Assembly (NCBI GenBank): GCA_029212955.1
Contig: JARGOW010000042.1
Coordinates: 4,807-12,278 of the forward strand
Direction: 5' to 3'
Length of the DNA stretch: 7,472 nucleotides
Source of the DNA: Planctomycetota bacterium
GTDB lineage: Bacteria; Planctomycetota; UBA1135; GCA-002686595
Under the pieces are notes generated by a model. It was not told the DNA's origin. It saw only the letters and a program-made list of their open reading frames with translations, and did not search any database. How positions within the stretch are numbered: the stretch's first letter is position 1; every line of letters begins with the position of its first letter. The position numbers were made by a program, and so were the translations under genes. Shown here piece after piece: positions 1 through 6,727 of the stretch.

Positions 1-1
1 G

Positions 2-1744
2 GTTTACCTGTCCACGGACAACCTGCTCGATGCGAGCGACGTTTTGCTTAGCTTCCGCAGTTTGACAGGTTTGGATCCGGCTAGCGTGGATACCCAGGGC
101 GGACAGGTCACGATCCCCAGCAACCTTCCCGCAGGCGTGTACCAGGTGCTTTGGATGGCCGATGACCTTGGGCAGGTGGATGAATTGGACGAAGCGAACA
201 ACCTGGAGGTCGGGCTGGGAACCCTGGCCGTGGGGTCGGGTGGCTCTGGAAGCCTTTCCGAATTGGTTCCCGAGTCGATCACCTTCGGTCCGGCGACCCA
301 GGACGCGGGTCAGCTGATCAACATCTCCGAGAGCGTGCGCAATGCGGGTTTGAACCCGGCACCCACCTTCCAGGTGGCCGTGTATTTGTCCACGGATGCC
401 ATTCACGATTCGGGGGACCGCTTGTTGGGCTTTCGCACCCTTTCCAATCTGGACGCGGGGGAGACCTCAAGCGTGGTGAATCAGCCTTTCCAATTGCCAG
501 GCGACTTGAGCGCCGGTGTCTACCGGGTGTTGTTGGTTGTCGATGACTCCAACCTGGCTCCCGAGACCAATGAAAACAACAATGTCTTGGTGGCATCGAC
601 CTCCCTAGGGGTGACGGTACCGCCGCTTCCGGACCTGGTCTGCGAAGCGGTCACGTTTGGCCCTGGAAGCGTCTCCACCGGTGGTGCGGTCACGGTCAAC
701 GAGAGCGTGCGCAACACGGGTACAGCAGCTTCCGGAAGCTTCCGGGTGGGCATTTATCTTTCCCCGAATCCTTCGGTTTCCACCACGGACACCTTACTCG
801 GATCTCGGATTGTGAGCGGTTTGGGGTCGGGGCAAATCTCCGGTTCCAACGCACCTTACACGGTTCCCTCCGGCTTGCCTTCCGGTACGTACTTTGTGGG
901 CGTGTTCGTCGACGATCTCACCCAGGTTGTCGAACTCAGCGACGGAAACAATGTGCAAATGGCTTCGGGAACCCTGAACTACAGCACATCGGGCAACCCC
1001 ATGGCCAATCTCTTCATGGAGTCCATCGATGTGAACCTGGGCACCGTGGAGGTCGGAAACAACCTGAGCATCGTTACCACCGTCACGAACTCGGGCGATG
1101 AGAATGCGCCGCCGTTCCTGGTGGGTATCTATCTTTCCGATGATGCGGATGTGACCACTGCGGATTTGCCCCTGGTGATTCGCAGTGTGCATACGGGACT
1201 GGACTCGGGCTTCACCTCGGTGCAGTCGGCCCCCGTACTGGTGCCGGCGAGCATTCCCGCAGGAACCTACTTCGTGGGAGCGATCGCGGACAAGGATGGT
1301 ACCGTGGTCGAGGCCAATGAAACCGACAACCTGGCCCTGTTTACCTCCCAGGTGACGGTCACGCAGCCCGCTCCGCCAGCTCCGGATCTGGTGGCACTGA
1401 CGCCAACGGGGCCCAGTGGCTCCACCCCGGTCGGAAGCTCCCAAACCGTTGAGATCCGCGTTCAGAACAGTGGCGAATTGGACTCCGGTGCTTTCCGTGC
1501 AGGTATCTACCTCTCGACGGATGACACCATCGATGGGGCCGACGTGTTCCTCGGTTCGATCAACTTCGCGGGCCTTGTCGCGGGGGCTTCCACCCAGGCC
1601 TCCATCAGTGTTCCGATCCCGAGCGGAACGGCTCCGGGAACCTATCGCATAGGAACCTGGGTCGACGACTTGGGCGCCGTGAATGAAAGCGGACGGGATA
1701 GCAACAACACCGCCCTGGTGGCGGGGGACATTCAGGTCCCCTGA
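2..1744 (+). CDS. CARDB-repeat secreted/surface protein, 5'-truncated
   Basis: This reading frame is open from the first bases of the window and ends at TGA 1742-1744, so only the C-terminal ~580 residues are visible. The protein is a chain of about 125-residue repeats with the CARDB (cell adhesion related domain found in bacteria) pattern: a 'PDLV' type opening, a 'VRNxG' strand, 'VGIYLSxD', 'DxLLGxR', 'P(S/A)xLPxGxYxV', 'VDD' and a closing acidic 'ExNN' such as NENNN or ANETDN. Five copies are seen, the first incomplete. CARDB domains are immunoglobulin-like beta sandwiches of extracellular proteins; adhesion or scaffolding outside the cell is inferred. The chain stops immediately after the fifth repeat, with no sorting signal, membrane helix or anchor visible at the C-terminus. 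A TTG at 44 could be mistaken for a start, but it lies in the middle of a repeat whose first strand ('VYLSTD') is encoded from base 2. The signal peptide and the rest of the protein lie outside the window. Confidence 0.9.
   Translation, partial: VYLSTDNLLDASDVLLSFRSLTGLDPASVDTQGGQVTIPSNLPAGVYQVLWMADDLGQVDELDEANNLEVGLGTLAVGSGGSGSLSELVPESITFGPATQDAGQLINISESVRNAGLNPAPTFQVAVYLSTDAIHDSGDRLLGFRTLSNLDAGETSSVVNQPFQLPGDLSAGVYRVLLVVDDSNLAPETNENNNVLVASTSLGVTVPPLPDLVCEAVTFGPGSVSTGGAVTVNESVRNTGTAASGSFRVGIYLSPNPSVSTTDTLLGSRIVSGLGSGQISGSNAPYTVPSGLPSGTYFVGVFVDDLTQVVELSDGNNVQMASGTLNYSTSGNPMANLFMESIDVNLGTVEVGNNLSIVTTVTNSGDENAPPFLVGIYLSDDADVTTADLPLVIRSVHTGLDSGFTSVQSAPVLVPASIPAGTYFVGAIADKDGTVVEANETDNLALFTSQVTVTQPAPPAPDLVALTPTGPSGSTPVGSSQTVEIRVQNSGELDSGAFRAGIYLSTDDTIDGADVFLGSINFAGLVAGASTQASISVPIPSGTAPGTYRIGTWVDDLGAVNESGRDSNNTALVAGDIQVP
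2..1744 (+). repeat. Five in-frame CARDB coding repeats (~370-380 bp period)
   Basis: Repeat units begin near 260, 629, 1004 and 1382, with a partial first unit from base 2 to about 259. Period lengths are 369, 375 and 378 bases, that is 123 to 126 codons. The copies are mostly diverged in DNA and conserved in protein. Units 2 and 3 still share an identical 14-base stretch (329-342 and 701-714) at matching positions, which suggests a later duplication or exchange between them. Confidence 0.85.
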
Positions 1745-1793
1745 GCGCTCGCAACATCGACTTGTCAGGCCAACCCCTTCCAACCCTAAAATC

Positions 1794-2075
1794 ATGAACA
1801 TCAAACACCCCCGAATCTTGGCCCTTGTGGGCGTCGCCCTCGCAATTCTTCCGGTAACCGGGGCCTTCGCCGCTCCGGCGACGGGGCTCCAGGGACCCTT
1901 GCCCAACGCCAATCTGGGTGCACGCCATCCGGCGACCCTGTGCGGTCGGGGCCTTCACGTTCAAACACAGTACGTGGATTTGCATGCGCCGCTGACCGAT
2001 TCGGAAGCTAGCCGGGTGGCGGGATACCGCGGCGAAAATGGGCAAAAGCTGCCCGCGACTTTCCCCGCGCAATAG
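1794..2075 (+). CDS. Small secreted protein of unknown function (93 aa)
   Basis: I do not recognise a family. The start at ATG 1794 is chosen because it gives a textbook Sec signal peptide: a basic N-region (MNIKHPR), a hydrophobic core (ILALVGVALAILPV) and an AFA cleavage site after residue 26, leaving a mature chain of about 67 residues. The frame is open further upstream, but that part overlaps the CARDB gene and would bury the signal. The mature part contains one cysteine (TLCGRG), a 'VDLHAPLTDSEASRVAGYRG' stretch and a proline-containing C-terminus. One cysteine rules out an internal disulfide, and no lipobox is visible. No clear Shine-Dalgarno site precedes the ATG; the leader is A-rich (CTAAAATC). 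The gene follows the CARDB gene by 49 bases and precedes the helicase by 33, so co-transcription is possible. It could be a short exported peptide or a decayed remnant; the clean signal peptide argues for a real gene. Confidence 0.65.
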   Translation: MNIKHPRILALVGVALAILPVTGAFAAPATGLQGPLPNANLGARHPATLCGRGLHVQTQYVDLHAPLTDSEASRVAGYRGENGQKLPATFPAQ

Positions 2076-2080
2076 GCCCC

Positions 2081-2112
2081 GGGGGGAGGTTTCGCGTACC
2101 ATGCGCCCATGA
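2081..2112 (+). promoter_or_regulatory. Purine-rich site and 3-codon mini-ORF overlapping the helicase start
   Basis: A GGGGGGAGG run (2081-2089) is the only Shine-Dalgarno-like sequence ahead of the helicase gene. It lies about 19 bases from the helicase ATG (2109), which is far, but about 11 bases from an earlier ATG at 2101. That ATG opens a minimal frame, ATG CGC CCA TGA, whose stop overlaps the helicase start as ATGA (2109-2112). Ribosomes loaded at 2101 could terminate and restart at 2109. This is a sequence observation with an inferred role; it may be chance. Confidence 0.3.
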
Positions 2113-3827
2113 CAAGATCGGTCTTGAGGGCGCGGGATCCCGAAGTGCTGCAAGCGCTGCGGGGTCGTTTTGGTTGGGAGGATTACAAGGGGCACCAAGA
2201 GTCCGCGATCGACGGGGTCCTTGCCGGACGGGATGGACTATTGACCCTTCCCACGGGTAGTGGCAAATCCCTCGTGTACCAATTGCCTGCGGTGGTGCTG
2301 CCGGGTTTGACCCTGGTGGTGAGCCCGCTGATTGCACTCATGCAGGATCAGGTGCAGGCATTGAAGGCCAAGGGCATTCGCGCGGAGTTCGTGAATTCGA
2401 CCCTGTCCAGGGGGGCACGCTTGCAACGTTTGGATGCGGCGTGCGCCGGGGAGTTGGATCTTTTGTATGTGACCCCCGAGCGTTTTCGCAGTGCTGATTT
2501 TCAGGAGCGTGAGGAGCGCATGGAAATCTCGCTCCTGGCCATCGATGAGGCCCACTGCGTGAGTCAATGGGGCCACGATTTTCGACCCGACTACTCGCGG
2601 TTGGCGAGCGTGCGTGGGCGTTTGGGTCATCCCCCCACGGTGGCATTGACCGCCACGGCCACCCCCAAGGTGGCGGATGATATCATCGCTTCACTCGCAT
2701 TGAAGGACCCGTGGATCCAGCGTGCAGGAATCGAAAGAGACAATTTGTTTCTGGCCAGCCATCCCGTGTTCACCAGCGATGAAAAGCTGGAGCACCTGGT
2801 CAAGCGCATCCAGTCCCTGTCCGGGCCGGGTATCGTGTATTCCGCTCTGATCAAGGATCTGGAAGCCTTGCACGTGGAGTTGCAAAGGCGCGGGATTCAG
2901 AGCTTGGTCTACCACGGCAGGCTCTCAGTGGAGGAGCGACGGGACATGCAGCAACGCTTCATGGAGTCCGACGATGCCCTGGTTCTGGCCACCAATGCTT
3001 TCGGAATGGGCATCGACAAGGCGGATATTCGTTTTGTGCTGCACGCCCAGATTCCCCGAACGTTGGAGGCTTGGACCCAGGAGGTTGGGCGGGCCGGTCG
3101 GGATGGCAAACCCTCCTTCTGTGAAGTGGTGTACTTGCAGGAAGACCTGGCCATCCAGCAGAACTTCATCAACTGGGCCAACCCTTCCTTGGAATATGTG
3201 GTGGGGGTGTATGAGGTCATGCGTGGATGGGGGGAGCGCTTGCAGGCGCGGGATCTGGATGATTTGCGCTCGGAATTGTTGGTCAAGGAGCGCCGTGACG
3301 GCCGCATCGGGATCGTCCTGCGGTGGCTTGAGGTCTTAGGGGTGACGCGCGGTTCCTTCGAGGAACACAATCTAAGGCTGGAGCGCGAATTGGATGTGGA
3401 GGAGTTGCCGGGGTTCCTGGGGAGCGGGGAGAAGCATCAGGCCGATCTGCAGGGCCTCTTGACCATGGTTCGCTTTGCCGGGGAATCGGAGGAGTGTCGG
3501 CGCCGTTCCTTGGCCCGGCATTTTGAATTGGATGAATCGGGGGTGCCTTGCGCTGGCTGTGATGTGTGCGCGGACTCGGGATCCTACTTGGAAAACCACC
3601 ATGGGCCCCGGACTCCGGGGTCCGATACCGGTCGACCCAAAGTCGTCACCCAAGACGAGGTGGGGTTTCAGCGGGGCGATTGGGTGGAAGTGGGTCGGCA
3701 CCTGGGCCAAGTGGTGCGAGTGGAAGGTCGCGGCTCACGCCAGATCCTTTGGGTGGAAGGGGCTAGCGACCTAAAACGGCGCCGTGTGGATCCCCGGCGG
3801 CAGCGGGTTAAGAAACTGGAAGGGTGA
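2109..3827 (+). CDS. recQ: RecQ-family ATP-dependent DNA helicase
   Basis: This 572-residue protein is a superfamily 2, 3'-5' DNA helicase of the RecQ family, acting in DNA repair and recombination in the cytoplasm. Visible motifs in order: motif 0 (FGWEDYKGHQ, 21-30), Walker A (PTGSGKS, 48-54), DEAH box (146-149) running into the RecQ aromatic loop (CVSQWGHDFRPDY, 150-162), motif III (TATAT, 181-185), YHGRLS near 268, motif V (LATNAFGMGIDKADIR, 293-308) and motif VI (QEVGRAGRDG, 324-333). Four cysteines at 463, 481, 484 and 487 form the RecQ zinc site. About 130 residues separate motif VI from the zinc site, clearly more than in E. coli RecQ; this stretch (about 345-460) contains a winged-helix-like part near 383-415. 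No HRDC domain follows. The end (519-565) is a short beta-rich segment with a basic RRR cluster, possibly SH3/KOW-like. Start ATG 2109 places motif 0 at the usual distance from the N-terminus. Family assignment is firm; the exact role is inferred. Confidence 0.95.
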   Translation: MTRSVLRARDPEVLQALRGRFGWEDYKGHQESAIDGVLAGRDGLLTLPTGSGKSLVYQLPAVVLPGLTLVVSPLIALMQDQVQALKAKGIRAEFVNSTLSRGARLQRLDAACAGELDLLYVTPERFRSADFQEREERMEISLLAIDEAHCVSQWGHDFRPDYSRLASVRGRLGHPPTVALTATATPKVADDIIASLALKDPWIQRAGIERDNLFLASHPVFTSDEKLEHLVKRIQSLSGPGIVYSALIKDLEALHVELQRRGIQSLVYHGRLSVEERRDMQQRFMESDDALVLATNAFGMGIDKADIRFVLHAQIPRTLEAWTQEVGRAGRDGKPSFCEVVYLQEDLAIQQNFINWANPSLEYVVGVYEVMRGWGERLQARDLDDLRSELLVKERRDGRIGIVLRWLEVLGVTRGSFEEHNLRLERELDVEELPGFLGSGEKHQADLQGLLTMVRFAGESEECRRRSLARHFELDESGVPCAGCDVCADSGSYLENHHGPRTPGSDTGRPKVVTQDEVGFQRGDWVEVGRHLGQVVRVEGRGSRQILWVEGASDLKRRRVDPRRQRVKKLEG

Positions 3828-3836
3828 TGCTCGGCT

Positions 3837-4457
3837 TCAGGGTTTTAGGGCCCTTGGGCTTCCGTTGGCAGGTGACGGGCTGTGCTCGGATCGCAGATCG
3901 AGGGAGTGCAAGGTATAGGGCAGTCCAGAAGCTTCATCGAAGGTAGCCGCAGCCTCCAATCCTGCGATCGCGATGTCCTCGGGCCTGTCCAAGTACTCAA
4001 AAACGGCGTGCATGGCTCCCATGGCGTATTCCGCGCCGCTGCCGAAGGCGTAGAATCGCGTGTACTCCTGCACCGAGCGCATGGGGTACACCCCAAAAAT
4101 GCCGAACGGGGAGCAAACCAGCATCTCGGTTTGCATGGACTCAAAGGGGTCGCTGGCGTCTTCCCGGGGATTCAGGGTGTACTCATCGCGCATGGCCCGG
4201 TGCAGCTCGCGCACGGTTTCAAAGATGTGCAATGGGGAGCTGAAGTCCCTGGGAGCTTCCGGGTCTTGGAAATAGCTAGTCAGGACCAACTGCATGGACG
4301 CAGGCCCCGTAGGTGCCAAAAAGGCCCCACCGACCCGCAGGATCTTGCTGCTGTTTTCAATGTAAGCCGAGGTCTCCCTGGAGCCCCCATAGGAGGCGAG
4401 GGTGTCGGCGCAGATCACGGCCCGGCCGGCTTTTTTAGTGACGATTACGGTGGTCAT
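3837..4457 (-). CDS. HslV/proteasome-beta-like Ntn-hydrolase (206 aa)
   Basis: Starting at ATG 4457, the protein begins M-TTVIVTKKAGRAVICADT, matching the N-terminus of HslV, where Met removal exposes the nucleophile Thr1. In Met-less numbering the proteasome-type active site can be followed: Thr1, Asp17 (ICAD), Lys37 in 'SSKI', Ser139 in 'FGSGAEYA', and Asp173/Ser176 in 'DEASG', which keeps the D-x-x-S spacing of proteasome Asp166/Ser169. This is a cytoplasmic threonine protease or amidohydrolase fold. At 206 residues it is slightly longer than typical HslV (~175-180), with a hydrophilic C-terminal tail. An in-frame TTG at 4517 would add a proline- and arginine-rich leader of 20 residues and bury the threonine, so it is rejected. 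No hslU or other unfoldase gene is adjacent. The gene is convergent with the helicase (9 bases between stops) and divergent from the Calx-beta gene. It may be true HslV, an Anbu/BPH-like relative or another self-standing Ntn hydrolase; the substrate is unknown. Confidence 0.8.
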   Translation of the reverse strand: MTTVIVTKKAGRAVICADTLASYGGSRETSAYIENSSKILRVGGAFLAPTGPASMQLVLTSYFQDPEAPRDFSSPLHIFETVRELHRAMRDEYTLNPREDASDPFESMQTEMLVCSPFGIFGVYPMRSVQEYTRFYAFGSGAEYAMGAMHAVFEYLDRPEDIAIAGLEAAATFDEASGLPYTLHSLDLRSEHSPSPANGSPRALKP

Positions 4458-4793
4458 GGGCGTTTTGGGGCCTGGTGGGTGGATAGGGGCCCTAATCCTG
4501 GCTCTCCCAGCAGGCAACTCAACCGCGATGGATGCTGGAACCTGGCCGGGGAGGGGCTGGAACCGTCCTAGAGCCCCTATGTCTCAAATTGGAGGGGGGT
4601 CGATTCTGCCTAGCCATGGGGAAGACCCTGTTGGGCTCCGTAGGTGGCACGGATTCCTCGATATAGATTCCTGGGGGTCTGTTCACGCCTGCGCCACAAT
4701 CCTGCCGGTATACTGTTGGGGCTGGGAAGCGAGGTTCCCGGTATTTGAGGCCCCTGCCAGGGCCCGGCCGGATTCGGCAAAACGCAAAAGATC
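4458..4793. other. Divergent intergenic region
   Basis: These 336 bases separate the start of the protease gene (minus strand) from the start of the Calx-beta gene (plus strand), so both promoters should lie here. I see a 9-base direct repeat GCTGGAACC (4534-4542 and 4556-4564, 22 bases apart, about two helical turns), AT-rich islets near 4660-4670 and 4708-4714, and a GGCCC...GGGCC inverted repeat at 4749-4764 within the probable leader of the Calx-beta gene. Small open frames cross the region on both strands but lack family features. I found no tRNA or known riboswitch fold by eye. Confidence 0.5.
4709..4714 (+). promoter_or_regulatory. Candidate -10 box for the Calx-beta gene
   Basis: TATACT matches a sigma-70 -10 element well in otherwise GC-rich DNA and would start transcription near 4721, giving a leader of about 73 bases. 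No good -35 box sits at the standard 17-base spacing; the nearest resemblance, TTCACG at 4682, is 21 bases away. The call is therefore tentative. Confidence 0.25.
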
Positions 4794-6641
4794 ATGAGAA
4801 TGAAGGTATTGGGGAAAGACTGGATTCGAGGATGGCGCACCTGCCTTTTGGTGGGTGTGGTCGCGTTGTTTGCGTCGGATGCAACGGCGCAGGTCAGCGT
4901 TCAAGGCCGTGCCAGTCAACAGGTATCGCCCGGCCAAACAAAGGTCGATGATTCCCATGCGTCCGAGGGCTCCTTGCGCCCCCTGGCCATCTATTCTCCT
5001 CTCGGACACCTGGGTGGGGTGTATGTCCCTTTTTGGAAGAAGCACCTGCCCGACGATGCCGGTACTTTTTCCTTTGTGGTCGACTTGAAGAAACCGATCG
5101 CCGCCGGTGGAGCCATTGTTTGGTACACACTCGGGGGCTCCGCCCAAGAAGGGTTGCACTATTCGGTCCCAGGCTCGAACCCGCTGATCCTGTCGCCGGG
5201 AACCACGTCGTTCACGATCCCGATCCAAATCCTCAACCCCGGTCGGTTCTACAAAGAAGTCTCCATCGAGTTTGAGCTGACCCAAGCCCTCGGCATGGGC
5301 ATTCACGAGGAGCAACGGTTTGGCCAATTGTGGATTCGGTCGAGCACGCCGCCTCCCACGATCAGCGTTCCCGACGGTCCTTTCTTCGTCACTCCCAGCG
5401 GGGAAACGCGGATTCCTGTCCAGTTGTCCGCTCCTAGTCTGGAGCCGGTGCACCTTCACTACACCGTCGATTCGGCTAGCACCCTGACCGAGTATGCATT
5501 TGCGCCTTCGGGCACGGCCATCATTCCCGCTGGCCAAACTTCGGTGGAACTGCGCCTGTTGGCAGGACCCAGTGCCATCGCCGGCCAGGAATTGACCTTG
5601 AATCTGCGGCACGAACGCAGTGGGGTGAACTTCGTGGTTCCTGCTTTGGAGCAAGAGTTGACCTTCAATCCCGATTTGTACCCGCAAGAGATTCACCTGG
5701 ATGAAAACCTGTGGAGTTTTTCGGTGGGTGGAGTTCAGGAGTTCGAGAGTCACGAACTTTACAACCCGGCAGCCTTCGGCCCTAGCCACCCCGGCATCCC
5801 CACGGACAATATCACGGGTGGTTCCTTTTGGTCCCCGGGGCAAGAAAACCAACAGTTGATCGACCTTTTGGATCAGGCGGATCCCTCTCCACTTATGGAT
5901 CCGTTTAGCCATGTGCCGCTCAAGATCTATGCGGTGGCGGATGCTGCCAGCGGCGTGGTTCCATACCTGCGAAAGAGCTTCAATGGTGCTTTCTGCGGGG
6001 CCAATACCCAGTTGTACAAGTTGCCCGAATACACCCGGGTGTCGTACTACATCGCCATGCCGGAGGGCTTGGACGCCGGGCGCGGTGTGCCGTTTTTCCG
6101 GATTGGAATGCGGGTTCGGACACAGAATATGAACCACGGAGTGTCGTTCCGAATCGGGTCCAATGGGCTGGATGCCGACGGTGGCCTGGTGATTACGGTC
6201 CCGACTTCCCTGGGGCCGATCGGTCTCTGGGATCGCTATTCAGTGGACAGCCGAACCGACAAATTCGGAATCGTCGAAGACGAATTTGGCGTGCGGGTAT
6301 GGTTTGCACACAAGCTGGACCCCACCGTGCCATTTATCGACGAGCACGGGTTGCCCCACCGGGAAACCCCCGGCTTCGATAGTGGAAACCCGATTGAGTA
6401 TCCCGCGTGGTTGTCGTCTGGGGATGGCAGCCTTCCTCTCGCCGGAATCGCATCCAACAACATGGATGATGCGATTGGCCGAGGCAATTTGATCTACGGC
6501 CTCATGTGGGAGGTCAGCGATGACGCCAGCCTCTTCAGCGGAAACCTTCGCCCGTACTTCCCTAAGCCCGGCGCATGGTGGGAACCCCAAGGGAACGCGG
6601 TGATCACCGATAGCACCTCCCTAAACTTCGTCGTTCAGTAG
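4794..6641 (+). CDS. Secreted Calx-beta-like domain protein with orphan C-terminal region
   Basis: This 615-residue protein opens with a Sec signal peptide: basic N-region (MRMKVLGKDWIRGWR), hydrophobic core (LLVGVVALFA) and a probable cut after DATA, residue 32. Residues about 91-181 resemble a Calx-beta domain (FSFVVDL...VWYTLGGSAQEGLHY...LSPGTTSFTIPIQI), and a second, more divergent copy spans about 188-291 (PTISVPDG...IIPAGQTSVELRLL). Calx-beta domains are extracellular beta sandwiches that often bind calcium. Residues about 298-615 match no family I recognise. That part is rich in aromatics, Gly and Pro, contains one cysteine, and has beta-strand-like runs such as FFRIGMRVRT and GVSFRIGSNG before 'LWDRYSVD', loosely like a jelly-roll binding domain (inference). 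No catalytic motif, membrane anchor or sorting tail is evident. The start at ATG 4794 gives the signal peptide; a second ATG two codons later is equally compatible. The leader is A-rich without a Shine-Dalgarno site. A strong terminator follows 18 bases after the stop. Confidence 0.85.
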   Translation: MRMKVLGKDWIRGWRTCLLVGVVALFASDATAQVSVQGRASQQVSPGQTKVDDSHASEGSLRPLAIYSPLGHLGGVYVPFWKKHLPDDAGTFSFVVDLKKPIAAGGAIVWYTLGGSAQEGLHYSVPGSNPLILSPGTTSFTIPIQILNPGRFYKEVSIEFELTQALGMGIHEEQRFGQLWIRSSTPPPTISVPDGPFFVTPSGETRIPVQLSAPSLEPVHLHYTVDSASTLTEYAFAPSGTAIIPAGQTSVELRLLAGPSAIAGQELTLNLRHERSGVNFVVPALEQELTFNPDLYPQEIHLDENLWSFSVGGVQEFESHELYNPAAFGPSHPGIPTDNITGGSFWSPGQENQQLIDLLDQADPSPLMDPFSHVPLKIYAVADAASGVVPYLRKSFNGAFCGANTQLYKLPEYTRVSYYIAMPEGLDAGRGVPFFRIGMRVRTQNMNHGVSFRIGSNGLDADGGLVITVPTSLGPIGLWDRYSVDSRTDKFGIVEDEFGVRVWFAHKLDPTVPFIDEHGLPHRETPGFDSGNPIEYPAWLSSGDGSLPLAGIASNNMDDAIGRGNLIYGLMWEVSDDASLFSGNLRPYFPKPGAWWEPQGNAVITDSTSLNFVVQ

Positions 6642-6658
6642 GGAGACAGCAAGTCAAA

Positions 6659-6705
6659 CAAGGGGCCCGGCCTTGGCTTCGCCAGGACCGGGCCCCTTGG
6701 TTTTT
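6659..6705 (+). terminator. Strong intrinsic terminator between convergent genes
   Basis: A long GC-rich stem pairs CAAGGGGCCCGG (6659-6670) with CCGGGCCCCTTG (6688-6699). The inner part (6671-6687) extends it with a CCTTGG/CCAGG pairing, one mismatch and a TTC-type tight loop. TTTTT (6701-6705) follows two bases later. It sits 18 bases after the Calx-beta stop and 22 bases from the end of the opposing flavoprotein gene. The stem is symmetric and could also end minus-strand transcription, although the T run on that side is only TTTG. Confidence 0.9.
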
Positions 6706-6727
6706 GGGTGCAGCGCGGAGGTTGGCT

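Noticed and set aside
794..1912. 372-codon minus-strand frame
   Set aside because: It is antisense to the CARDB repeats and the start of the small secreted gene; its composition (rich in Arg, His, Gly) is typical of a shadow frame.
4458..4517. Upstream TTG start for the Ntn hydrolase
   Set aside because: It would add a 20-residue Pro/Arg-rich leader without a Gly-Thr processing site and hide the catalytic threonine that follows the ATG at 4457.
3882..4571. 229-codon plus-strand frame
   Set aside because: It is opposite the Ntn hydrolase, whose active-site residues can be placed; the plus-strand product has no recognisable motif.
4550..4625. Possible tRNA-like segment (GGGGCTGGAACC ... GGGTCGATTC)
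   Set aside because: No proper T-loop sequence with a matching 5-bp stem, no cloverleaf and no acceptor pairing could be drawn on either strand.
4402..4797. 131-codon plus-strand frame across the divergent intergenic region
   Set aside because: It overlaps the start of the protease gene and runs into the start of the Calx-beta gene; it has no signal, domain or plausible start site.
4683..6137. Long open frame (484 codons) on the minus strand
   Set aside because: It lies wholly antisense to the Calx-beta gene, which has a signal peptide and domain matches; the translation is low in structure and shows no family. Long antisense frames are common in GC-rich genes.
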